Part shown: in pieces, positions 9,844 through 18,032 of the stretch
Layout of the letters: every line of letters begins with the position of its first letter
Position numbering within the stretch: the first letter of the stretch is position 1
Assembly: GCF_037101375.1 (NCBI RefSeq)
Contig: NZ_AP029019.1
Coordinates: 2,826,001 to 2,890,000, forward strand
Direction of reading: 5' to 3'
DNA from: Acidovorax sp. DW039
Lineage (GTDB): Bacteria > Pseudomonadota > Gammaproteobacteria > Burkholderiales > Burkholderiaceae_C
DNA: 64,000 nt
Program-made: the position numbers and the translations under genes
Notes under the pieces: generated by a model
Seen by the model: the letters and a program-made list of their open reading frames with translations, nothing else
Told to the model about the DNA's origin: nothing
The model's database searches: none

Positions 9844-11232
9844 TCAGTGGCTGGCCGCGCCTACGGTGGCGCCTGGCTTGACCCGCTCCAACAGTGCCAA
9901 CATGGCTTTCTGGATGCGGTGCAAAGCCTCTGGAGTATGCCCTTCAAAACGCAGCACCAGAACGGGTGTGGTGTTACTGGCACGAATCAGGCCAAAACCA
10001 TCGGGCCAGTCCACGCGCAGGCCGTCGATGGTATTGATCTGTGCAGCAGCATCAAAAGCACCAGCCGCCAGGGTCTGCAACTCTGCAGTCAGGCGGTGGG
10101 GTTCACCCTCTGCGCAGCTCACATTGAGTTCGGGCGTTGAATGGCTGGTGGGCAGCGCGTTCAGCACGCCACTCGGGTCCGCACTGCGGCTGAGGATTTC
10201 CAGCAAGCGGCACCCTGCATAGGTGCCATCATCAAAGCCGAACCACCGCTCCTTGAAAAAAATGTGGCCGCTCATCTCCCCGCCCAGCGGTGACTGCGTT
10301 TCCTTCATCCGGGCCTTGATCAGGGAGTGGCCGGTCTTGAACATCACTGGCATCCCTCCGGCGGCCGTAATGGCCGGGGCGAGGCGCTGGGTGCATTTCA
10401 CGTCAAACACGATTTCGCCACCAGGCACCCGCGAGAGCACATCCTGGGCAAACAGCATCATCTGACGGTCGGGGAAGATGTTGGAGCCGTCCTTGGTCAC
10501 AATGCCCAGGCGATCGCCATCTCCGTCAAAAGCCAACCCCAGCTCTGCGTCGGTACTCTGCAGCGCAGCCATCAGGTCTTTGAGGTTTTCGGGCTTGCTC
10601 GGGTCAGGGTGGTGGTTGGGGAAATTGCCGTCCACTTCGGAAAACAGCTCGATCACATCACAGCCCAGTGCACGGAAGATGGCCGGGGCCGAGGCACCAG
10701 CCACGCCATTGCCACAGTCCACCACCACTTTCATCGGGCGGGCCAGCTTCACATCGCTCACGATGCGCTCCTGGTAAGCCGCCAACACGTCCGCCTGACG
10801 CACCTTGCCACCGGGTACAAGGGTCCAGCTCTCTGCCTCCATGGTGCGGCGCAGGTCCTGGATTTCCTCCCCATAAATGGCGCGGCCGTTGAGCACCATC
10901 TTGAAGCCGTTGTAATCCTTGGGGTTGTGGCTGCCAGTGACTTGAATGCCACTCTGGCACAGCGTGTGTGCTGCAAAGTAAAGCATGGGTGTCGTGACCA
11001 TGCCGACATCAATCACCTCGATGCCCGCCTCCACCAACCCCTGAATCAAGGCGCCCGCCAAAGCGGGCCCAGATAAGCGGCCATCGCGCCCCACGGCCAC
11101 CACCGTTTGCCCTTGTGCACGGGCCGCCGTGCCAAATGCGCGCCCCAGGCCCAGTGCAACAGATTCATGAAGGGTGGAAGGCACGATGCCACGGATGTCA
11201 TAGGCTTTGAAGATGGCGGGCGTTACTTGCAC
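9844..11232 (-). CDS. phosphomannomutase/phosphoglucomutase
   Basis: This is an alpha-D-phosphohexomutase that interconverts hexose 6- and 1-phosphates and supplies sugar nucleotides for LPS and exopolysaccharide. The phosphoserine loop TGSHNPKDYNG (Ser101 in this numbering) and the metal loop AFDGDGDRLG are intact, as is the C-terminal phosphate-binding RASNTTPVLVLRFE. I chose the GTG at 11232, which begins VQVTPAIFKAYDIRG and has GAAAGG at a good distance. It gives 462 residues, matching the AlgC size. An in-frame ATG at 11295 would add 21 residues that do not look like family sequence. A weak 6-bp GC stem (9824-9840) follows the stop. Confidence 0.9.
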   Translation of the reverse strand: MQVTPAIFKAYDIRGIVPSTLHESVALGLGRAFGTAARAQGQTVVAVGRDGRLSGPALAGALIQGLVEAGIEVIDVGMVTTPMLYFAAHTLCQSGIQVTGSHNPKDYNGFKMVLNGRAIYGEEIQDLRRTMEAESWTLVPGGKVRQADVLAAYQERIVSDVKLARPMKVVVDCGNGVAGASAPAIFRALGCDVIELFSEVDGNFPNHHPDPSKPENLKDLMAALQSTDAELGLAFDGDGDRLGIVTKDGSNIFPDRQMMLFAQDVLSRVPGGEIVFDVKCTQRLAPAITAAGGMPVMFKTGHSLIKARMKETQSPLGGEMSGHIFFKERWFGFDDGTYAGCRLLEILSRSADPSGVLNALPTSHSTPELNVSCAEGEPHRLTAELQTLAAGAFDAAAQINTIDGLRVDWPDGFGLIRASNTTPVLVLRFEGHTPEALHRIQKAMLALLERVKPGATVGAASH

Positions 11233-11558
11233 GTAGAGCCTTTCAGCAATAGGAAAAGTGGACACAAGGGCTGCGGGCTTGCCGCAATCAGGCATTGGGG
11301 ACCTGTTCGAAAACGGCTACACGACCCCACGAAGCGACCTTGGCTAGGCATTCCGTGGCCGGAACAGCGACGCCACAGGTTGTGTTAACCGCTTCAAGAG
11401 GATGCCCTCAAAAAGACCGCCGCATTGTAGGTGCGAGGCGAACCGTGCTGTCACACGTTTGCTCAACAGGGCCTCTGCTCATACTGTGGCCGCCGTATCG
11501 GAGGAACATGTCCGAAAACGACCAGTCAAAACGCGGGGGCAGCCTATGATCCCCAGAC
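11233..11558. other. 326-bp divergent intergenic region
   Basis: This region separates the mutase (minus) from the Ada-AlkA gene (plus) and should hold both promoters. I see no clear Ada box, operator or terminator. The only distinct element is the 13-codon reading frame at 11508-11549, described separately. Confidence 0.4.
11508..11549 (+). CDS. possible 13-residue leader peptide before the Ada-AlkA gene
   Basis: An ATG preceded by a strong ribosome site (CGGAGGAAC) opens a frame for MSENDQSKRGGSL that stops with TGA nine bases before the ATG of the Ada-AlkA gene. It is in the same frame as that gene, which has no good ribosome site of its own. It could be a leader that delivers ribosomes to the repair gene, or the original N-terminus cut off by a nonsense change. 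Both are inferences. Confidence 0.35.
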   Translation: MSENDQSKRGGSL

Positions 11559-13127
11559 ATGAACCCCTCCAGCCAGCCATCTCCGGCCACGCCTGAACAG
11601 CTTGAACAGGACGAAGGGCGCTACCTGGCCCTGCAGACCCGGGATGCCCGTTTTGATGGGCGTTTCTTCACGGGCGTGACCTCTACCGGAATTTACTGCC
11701 GGCCCGTGTGCAGTGTTCGGACTCCCAAGCGCGAGAACTGCCAGTTTTTTGAACTGGCTGCGCAGGCCGAACGCGCAGGATTCAGGCCCTGCCTGCGCTG
11801 CAGGCCCGAGGTATCGCCCGCCCGGCTGCACTGGTCTACGCAAGACGCCAGCCAGCTCCTGGTGCAACACGCCCTGCGCCTTCTGGAGGCCCCGGATGCT
11901 CCACAGGGCACTGGCCACCTCGCGGAACGCCTGGGGGTCAGCGACCGGCACCTGCGCAGACTCTTTGAGGCACAGCTGGGGCTGTCTCCCCTGCAATACC
12001 TTCAGACCCGCAGGCTGCTGACTGCCAAGCAGTTGCTGACGGATACCCACCTGCCCGTCACCCAGATTGCCTTGAGCAGCGGTTTCGGCAGTGTGCGCCG
12101 CTTCAACGCAGCCTTTGCCCAGCACTACGGTCTGAGCCCCACTGCGTTGCGACGCACTGGAGCCCCCTCGGGGGAAGGGGCAACAGGTACGCTCAGATTG
12201 GCCTACCGCCCCCCGCTGGACGCCCAAAGCCTGTTGGCCTTTTTTGCCAAACGCCAGTTCCACGGTGTGGAATGGGCCGCGCCGGAGGCCGCCATGCCCG
12301 GCATTCGCCGCACCGTCCGCTGGACGGTGGCCCATGCTGCTGCGGCGCCGATCACGGGATGGATAGACGCGCGGTTTGATCTGGAGCGCCACCAGGTCCT
12401 TTTGCAGACAAGCGACACGTTGTACCCCGTGCTGCCTGCCGTCATTCGCAGGGTGCGCGCGATGCTGGACCTGGATGCAGACCCCGGCCCCATCAATACC
12501 CTGCTTCATGCAGACTTTCCTGCGTCAGATGGCCTTCGGGTCCCGGGGGCTTGGGAAGGTCTGGAACTGGCGGTACGCGCAGTGCTGGGTCAGCAAATCA
12601 CGGTGGCAGCGGCCCGCACCCTGGGGCAACGTTTGGTCGAGCACTTCGGTGAGCCCATGGAGACCCCGTGGCCCCAGCTCACCCGCCTGTTCCCGACCGC
12701 AGAGGTGTTGGCCAGGGCTGAGGGAGAAGCGCTGGGACAGCTGGGCATTGTTCGTCAACGGCAGGCCGCCATCGTGGCTCTGGCCCAGGCGGTGGACAGC
12801 CAGCAGCTCACACTCGACAGCACCGCGGATGTGCACACCACCGTGCGCGCGCTATGCGCCCTGCCTGGCATTGGCGACTGGACTGCCCAGTACATCGCCA
12901 TGCGCGTGCTGCGCTGGCCTGACGCCTTCGTCGCAGGAGATGTGGCCCTGCACAAGGCACTGGGGGTGCAAGGGCAAAAGAACCCCGCGCAGGCGGCAAC
13001 CCAGACCTCCATGCGCTGGCAGCCCTGGCGCAGTTATGCCGTGATGCGGGCCTGGGCCAGCCTGGAGACGTCCCACAACAATATGAAGCACTCCCCCGAG
13101 GGGCAGAAACCGCTATCAAAAATATAG
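11559..13127 (+). CDS. alkA: Ada-type regulator fused to DNA-3-methyladenine glycosylase (AlkA)
   Basis: This 522-residue protein joins three modules. Residues 15-90 are the Ada N-terminal zinc domain with Cys47, Cys51, Cys78 and Cys81 (IYCRPVC ... PCLRC); Cys47 corresponds to the cysteine that takes methyl from phosphotriesters. Residues about 100-200 are an AraC-type helix-turn-helix. Residues about 210-490 are AlkA, with a helix-hairpin-helix (LCALPGIGDWTAQYIAMRVL) and the catalytic aspartate region DAFVAGDVALHKALG. It should sense methylation damage, activate the adaptive response and excise alkylated bases. Ogt follows 42 bp later, so together they cover the Ada functions. The stop codon and last residues (PLSKI) come from an interspersed repeat. 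Confidence 0.9.
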   Translation: MNPSSQPSPATPEQLEQDEGRYLALQTRDARFDGRFFTGVTSTGIYCRPVCSVRTPKRENCQFFELAAQAERAGFRPCLRCRPEVSPARLHWSTQDASQLLVQHALRLLEAPDAPQGTGHLAERLGVSDRHLRRLFEAQLGLSPLQYLQTRRLLTAKQLLTDTHLPVTQIALSSGFGSVRRFNAAFAQHYGLSPTALRRTGAPSGEGATGTLRLAYRPPLDAQSLLAFFAKRQFHGVEWAAPEAAMPGIRRTVRWTVAHAAAAPITGWIDARFDLERHQVLLQTSDTLYPVLPAVIRRVRAMLDLDADPGPINTLLHADFPASDGLRVPGAWEGLELAVRAVLGQQITVAAARTLGQRLVEHFGEPMETPWPQLTRLFPTAEVLARAEGEALGQLGIVRQRQAAIVALAQAVDSQQLTLDSTADVHTTVRALCALPGIGDWTAQYIAMRVLRWPDAFVAGDVALHKALGVQGQKNPAQAATQTSMRWQPWRSYAVMRAWASLETSHNNMKHSPEGQKPLSKI

Positions 13128-13155
13128 CTTTCTGCGCTTTTACTGATTGCTCTTA
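13111..13155 (+). repeat. interspersed repeat copy at the alkA 3' end
   Basis: The copy starts with the inverted repeat GCTAT/ATAGC around an A-rich loop, then continues with CTTTCTGCGCTTT and TGCTCTTAG. The TAG of ATAGC is the stop codon of the Ada-AlkA gene. The rest fills the 42-bp gap before ogt. Confidence 0.65.
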
Positions 13156-13169
13156 GCAAGGTTTTCAAT

Positions 13170-13733
13170 ATGAAATTTCCATCTATCCTGCTCCAGACAT
13201 GCATAGAAACATCGCAGGGCCCGGTATGGCTGGCAGCCAGTCCTCAGGGCCTTGCAGGCCTGTGGTTTGCGGGACAAAAACACCTTCCCGCGCAGCTCGC
13301 CATCGGCCCCTCTTGGCAACACGCAGATGACCATCCGGTGCTGCAGCTAGCCGCTCGGCAATTCAAGGAGTACCTGGCAGGACAACGCCAAGTGTTCGAT
13401 GTGCCACTGGACTTATCGAGCGGCAGTGCGTTCCAGCAGTCTGTGTGGCAAGCCCTGCTAGACCTGCCCTTTGGCACCACGACGAGCTACGGCGCACTGA
13501 GCGAGCGGCTGGGCACCCCGAGCGCCGTGCGGGCCGTCGCCGCCGCAGTGGGGCGCAACCCGGTCAGCGTGTTGGTGCCCTGCCACCGCGTGTTGGGTGC
13601 TCGTGGAGATCTCACCGGCTATGCAGGCGGGCTGGAGCGCAAGGCGGCACTGCTCAGGCTGGAAGGAACGCTTACGGTCAGTATGGCGGACCTACCGCGT
13701 TCAGCCCCGTTATTCGCTGAGCCCTCTATCTGA
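13170..13733 (+). CDS. ogt: methylated-DNA-[protein]-cysteine S-methyltransferase
   Basis: This is a suicide repair protein that takes methyl groups from O6-methylguanine onto its own cysteine. The active-site motif PCHRV is present near residue 140, preceded by the DNA-binding helix region GTTTSYGALSERLGTPSAVRAVAAAVGRNP. It has 187 residues with an N-terminal Ogt-type domain. It lies 42 bp after the Ada-AlkA gene in the same direction and is probably co-transcribed as an alkylation-repair pair. Confidence 0.93.
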   Translation: MKFPSILLQTCIETSQGPVWLAASPQGLAGLWFAGQKHLPAQLAIGPSWQHADDHPVLQLAARQFKEYLAGQRQVFDVPLDLSSGSAFQQSVWQALLDLPFGTTTSYGALSERLGTPSAVRAVAAAVGRNPVSVLVPCHRVLGARGDLTGYAGGLERKAALLRLEGTLTVSMADLPRSAPLFAEPSI

Positions 13734-13835
13734 GGCTCTGGAGCCAGACCCGAGGCGAGCAGTGAATTGTCAACCGGGCATTTCAGAGGGCCCGGCACAC
13801 ATCCCAAAGGCATTGAACCCGCCTAAACTCGGGGC

Positions 13836-14012
13836 ATGGTGGGAACAGGCCTTTCAGCACAAAAAGACACGACGGCACTCCTGAGGGCATCAGGACCTGC
13901 GGCCTCTTTTGGCGGCATTCAACCCGCAGAGCCAGGTGCCTACTTTGCCGATGGCCCCCACCCTGAACCGCGCAGTATCCCCCTGTTCCGAAGCGGCGCG
14001 CTCGCGGCATGA
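13836..14012 (+). CDS. possible 58-residue coupled small ORF or frameshifted N-terminus
   Basis: An ATG at 13836 opens 58 codons ending IPLFRSGALAA. Its TGA overlaps the ATG of the GGDEF-EAL gene as ATGA. Codon use looks like that of the neighbours. No family is recognised. Two readings fit: a small translationally coupled gene, or the true cytoplasmic N-terminus of the downstream membrane protein separated by a one-base shift, since many such proteins begin with a charged stretch ending in a LFRSG-like segment before TM1. Confidence 0.35.
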   Translation: MVGTGLSAQKDTTALLRASGPAASFGGIQPAEPGAYFADGPHPEPRSIPLFRSGALAA

Positions 14013-17000
14013 CAGCCCTGCTACTCCTCGCCGGTGGCTTGCTGGCATTGATCGTCGTCACCCTCGTGTGGCTGGAGCCAGAGCAGGTCTTGCACCCCTC
14101 TCTTCGCAGCCAGGTCATTGCTGGTGTGGTGGGCGGCTTTGTTTCCGCATTGTTGCTTGTCACCCTCCGCGCGAGTGAGCCCAATCTGGGGGTGGTGGTG
14201 CATCCCACCGCTACCGCATTTCTCGGCCTTTATTTCGGGCCGGTAGCGGCCACGCTCACGGCCGCTATTGCACTGATCGCCCAGCTATGGATTCCGGAGG
14301 CCCCCTGGGCAGCAGTGGCCAGCGTGCTCGCTGCCGCGTGGCTGCTGGGTGCTGCCGGACGATGGCACGCCAGGCGTGCGCAGGGGGCTGTGGTGCCGTG
14401 GCTTGCCATGTCGGCAGTGGCTGTTTTGCTACCCGTCTTGACTTACGCCTGCATGGTGCTGACCGGAGAATGGCCCCTGCCCGAGGATGCGCTGCACGCT
14501 TTCTCGCTCATGCCATGGCATCACGGGGGAGGCATCGTGCTGCTGGGCACAGGCAGACACCTGATCGCTGCCAGAGCGCAAGCCGCGCGGGCGCTACGCA
14601 ACGCCCACAACGCCCTGGCCGAACGCGAAGAGCAACTCCGGCTGGCGATGGAGTCACTCAACGGTGGCCGCTGGGAATGGGATGTCCGATCGAGGAAGTT
14701 CCACTGTGAAGGCCAGTTCTATCAGGCCTTCGGTATTGACAATGTTCATGCGCCTGACCTGTGGCAACTCTGGTACGGAAAACGCCACCCTGCGGATGTA
14801 GAGCGCACCGCGGCCTACCTCGCCCGTGCCATGAATGGGCTGGAAGAGTCTTACGAAGCGGAATTCCGCGTGAAGAACACTGCGGGCGAATGGCGCTGGA
14901 TCATGTCTCGCGGCACCGTGGCCGAGCGAGACGCTGAAGGCCGCCCGGTGCGCCTGGCTGGCATGGATGTGGACATCACCGCACACCACGATGTAGAGGA
15001 CGCGCTTCGCGCCTCAGAGGCCAAGTCCAGCACCATCTACCTCACCCTGCCCGACCCCGCAGGCATTACCGCCATGAGGGATGGGCGGATGCTGGAAGCC
15101 AATCCGGCATTCTGCGAGCTGGTGGGATTACCACGCGATCAGATCCTGGGCCGGACGGCGGAGGAGCTGCACCTGTGGGCTCGCCCAGGCGAGCATGCGC
15201 GCCTGCTCAACACCGTGCTGCGTGATGGTCAGGCCCACCAGTTGCCCATGCTGGCGCGGCGGCATGACGGCGCGATGGTATCTGGCCTCATGTCAGCCCG
15301 CCCCGTGCAAATGGACGGGCAGCAAGGCATGGTGTTCGTCTTTCACGACATGACCGAGGCCGAACGCACCAGCGACGAGCTCAAGGCGCGCAACAGCCTG
15401 CTGCAACAGGCAGGACGTCTCGCCCGCCTGGGCGCCTGGGAACACGATGTGGATCGCGGGCTGGTGTACTGGTCAGACATGTGCTTTGAGATACATGGCC
15501 TCGCCCTGGGCAGCCCGTTGCCAACGCACGACTACATACAGCGCTACGTGGCAGAGGAGTACCGCGAAGAGGTGTTGGAAAAATTCCGCTCCACCATTTA
15601 CCACCAGCAGGAGTGGAGCATGGAGGTAGAGATCGTCCGCGCAGACGGCCGGAGGCTGTGGGTACGATCACGCGCCGAGCCTGTGCTGGAGAACGGGCAG
15701 GTCACCCGCGTGCGGGGCGTGATGCAGGACATTGACGAGGCATACAGGGCGCGCCTGCGGTTGAAGCAGTCGGAAGAACGCTTTTCTCGCATCTTCCAGC
15801 TCATGCCCTTCCCCATGGGCCTGTCCCGTTGCCGTGATGGGCAGTACATGGAAATCAACCCTGCGTGGGAAGAGATGATTGGCATTTCTCGCAGTGAGAT
15901 GCTGGGGCGCAACTCTGTGGAGATGGGTATCTTCAAGGCAGAGGACCGCGCCAACCTCATCCGCGCAGCCGAACCCACGGGCCAGCTCAACAGCTACGAA
16001 GTCACCATCTACCCCCGCAACAGCCCACCGCGCACCGTGCTGCAGTCCATGCGCATGACGGACTTCGACGGTGAGCCTTGCTGGATGTTCTCTGTGCAGG
16101 ACATCACCGACCGCAAACGCAACGAGGAAAAGATACGGGAGCGCGAGGAACTGCTGTCGCTCACGATCTCGGCGGCATCGCTGGGCCTGTGGGACTGGGA
16201 TTTGAAGACGGGCACCATCACCGGGGACAGCCGCTGGCGCGCACTGCGCGGCCCTGTGGGAGATGCACCTGCCGCAGCACCAGATGCGCAAAGCAACGCG
16301 CAGCCCATTGAATGGACCCAGACAGTCAGTGCGGACGACGTGGACCGCATCACTGCCGAAATCGCACGGCACGCCAGCCACCATGCCACCCCGTTTGACG
16401 CAACTTGGCGCATGAAGGGCAATGGCAGCTCTCCACGCTGGGTTCGCAATCTGGGCAAGATCGTCAGCTTTGATGCGCGCGGGATTCCGCAGCGCATGCT
16501 GGGCGTGGCCATTGACGTCACACCGCAGCGCGAACAGGAAGTGCTGCTGCAAAAACTCGCCCACTACGACGCGCTGACAGGCTTGCCCAACCGCGTGCTT
16601 CTGGCGCGCAAACTGCAGGAAGCCATGGCACTTGCAAGCGCCAACCAAAAGCTGCTGGGCGTCGCTTACCTGGACCTGGATGGATTCAAACCCGTCAACG
16701 ACCGTTTTGGGCATGGCGCGGGCGACCGCTTGCTGATGGCCGTAGCGGGGCGACTCTCCCGCGCTTTACGGCCCCAGGACTGCGTTGCGCGCCTGGGTGG
16801 CGACGAGTTCGTCATCCTCCTCCCAGACCTGGAATCCCCGGCTGAATGCGAAGGACGCCTGCACCGCGTGATGGACAGCGTGGCCTCACCTTATCCGCTG
16901 GATTCCGAGCGGGTGGTGGTCACAGCCAGCATTGGGTACACGCTTTATCCTTCGGACGACGCCGACGCTGATGCATTGCTTCGCCACGCAGACCAGGCCA

Positions 17001-17875
17001 TGTACGCCGCCAAGCAGGCGGGGCGCAACCGGTTTCACATGTTCGATGCGGTACAAGACCGGGCACTGCAACTGCTGCGCGAACAAGCCAAGCACCTGCG
17101 AAACGCGTTGGACGAAGCACAGTTCACCCTGTACCTCCAGCCAAAGGTGGACATGCGGACCGGCGCACTTGTGGGCGCGGAAGCTTTGGTGCGCTGGCAG
17201 CATCCCGAAAGAGGTCTGCTCACTCCGGGAGATTTCCTCCCGCTGATCGAGGGCACCGAGCTGCATGTGGTGTTTGGTCAGTGGGTCATGGAGGCAGCCT
17301 TTACGACACTGGAGCAATTGCAGGCGCTCCAGACCCCGCTGCCCGTCAGCGTCAACGTGGGGGCGCAGCATCTGCAGCAGGAAGGCTTTGCCGAGTGGAT
17401 GCAGCAGGTCCTCACCCGGCACCCCCAGGTCTCCGGTCACCTTGTAGAAATTGAAATCACCGAGAGCGCAGCTCTGTATGACCTGCATGCGGTTACGACG
17501 ACGCTGCAGGCGCTGCGCGCATTGGGCGTGAGCGTATCGCTCGATGATTTCGGGACGGGGTATTCATCTTTGACCTATCTGCGCCGGCTGCCCATGGACA
17601 CGCTCAAGATCGACCAGAGTTTTGTGCACGGCATGATGCACGACCCTGGCGACCTTGCCATCGTGCAGGGCGTGATAGGACTGGCCCGCTCCTTTGGTTA
17701 CCGCGTCATTGCTGAGGGAGTCGAAACCCTGGAGCAAGGGCAGATGCTCATGCAGCTGGGGTGCACACAAGCCCAGGGCTTTGCCATCGGGCGCCCCATG
17801 CCGCTGCGGGATTTCATCCAGTGGAGCCAGGCATGGCAAGCGCCTGAGGAGTGGCGCAGGTACCAGCGTGGTTGA
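14009..17875 (+). CDS. membrane sensor with five PAS domains, GGDEF and EAL domains
   Basis: This 1288-residue protein makes and/or breaks cyclic di-GMP. Residues 1-185 hold five or six membrane segments, possibly of the 5TM-LytS-like kind. PAS domains lie at about 205-325, 333-455, 458-585, 588-710 and 712-845. The diguanylate cyclase domain has GGDEF intact at 930-934 with the product-inhibition site RPQD five residues before it. The phosphodiesterase domain has EAL at 1058-1060 plus LDDFGTGYSS, KIDQSF and AEGVE, all expected for an active enzyme. Both activities are therefore possible. The ligand of the PAS domains is unknown. The ATG overlaps a small upstream frame. Confidence 0.9.
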   Translation: MTALLLLAGGLLALIVVTLVWLEPEQVLHPSLRSQVIAGVVGGFVSALLLVTLRASEPNLGVVVHPTATAFLGLYFGPVAATLTAAIALIAQLWIPEAPWAAVASVLAAAWLLGAAGRWHARRAQGAVVPWLAMSAVAVLLPVLTYACMVLTGEWPLPEDALHAFSLMPWHHGGGIVLLGTGRHLIAARAQAARALRNAHNALAEREEQLRLAMESLNGGRWEWDVRSRKFHCEGQFYQAFGIDNVHAPDLWQLWYGKRHPADVERTAAYLARAMNGLEESYEAEFRVKNTAGEWRWIMSRGTVAERDAEGRPVRLAGMDVDITAHHDVEDALRASEAKSSTIYLTLPDPAGITAMRDGRMLEANPAFCELVGLPRDQILGRTAEELHLWARPGEHARLLNTVLRDGQAHQLPMLARRHDGAMVSGLMSARPVQMDGQQGMVFVFHDMTEAERTSDELKARNSLLQQAGRLARLGAWEHDVDRGLVYWSDMCFEIHGLALGSPLPTHDYIQRYVAEEYREEVLEKFRSTIYHQQEWSMEVEIVRADGRRLWVRSRAEPVLENGQVTRVRGVMQDIDEAYRARLRLKQSEERFSRIFQLMPFPMGLSRCRDGQYMEINPAWEEMIGISRSEMLGRNSVEMGIFKAEDRANLIRAAEPTGQLNSYEVTIYPRNSPPRTVLQSMRMTDFDGEPCWMFSVQDITDRKRNEEKIREREELLSLTISAASLGLWDWDLKTGTITGDSRWRALRGPVGDAPAAAPDAQSNAQPIEWTQTVSADDVDRITAEIARHASHHATPFDATWRMKGNGSSPRWVRNLGKIVSFDARGIPQRMLGVAIDVTPQREQEVLLQKLAHYDALTGLPNRVLLARKLQEAMALASANQKLLGVAYLDLDGFKPVNDRFGHGAGDRLLMAVAGRLSRALRPQDCVARLGGDEFVILLPDLESPAECEGRLHRVMDSVASPYPLDSERVVVTASIGYTLYPSDDADADALLRHADQAMYAAKQAGRNRFHMFDAVQDRALQLLREQAKHLRNALDEAQFTLYLQPKVDMRTGALVGAEALVRWQHPERGLLTPGDFLPLIEGTELHVVFGQWVMEAAFTTLEQLQALQTPLPVSVNVGAQHLQQEGFAEWMQQVLTRHPQVSGHLVEIEITESAALYDLHAVTTTLQALRALGVSVSLDDFGTGYSSLTYLRRLPMDTLKIDQSFVHGMMHDPGDLAIVQGVIGLARSFGYRVIAEGVETLEQGQMLMQLGCTQAQGFAIGRPMPLRDFIQWSQAWQAPEEWRRYQRG

Positions 17876-17943
17876 GTTCTGGAATGGACTGGCCCTCAGA
17901 ACGGATGGTTCCACACCAAAGGCACCGTAATCCCTTTACATAC

Positions 17944-17975
17944 GTGCGCAAACAGCTATCAATGAAGTAGCAAAC
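17944..17975 (-). repeat. partial interspersed repeat copy
   Basis: TGCGCAAACAGCTATCAATG followed by AAGTAGCAAAC matches the hairpin half of the repeat (GCTATC ... GTAGC). The GCGCTAGAGGC half is not recognisable. It lies in the 157-bp gap between the convergent GGDEF-EAL and chemoreceptor genes. Confidence 0.5.
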
Positions 17976-18032
17976 TTGACTCCGCCATCAGTGTGCGCAC
18001 CTCTGGCATGGCAAACGCACAACCTGAATACG

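Noticed and set aside
13766..13800. Another GTCAACC in the ogt to GGDEF-EAL gap
   Set aside because: There is no CGTT 16 bp downstream and no CAGGAG, so it does not match the peptide-unit promoter block.
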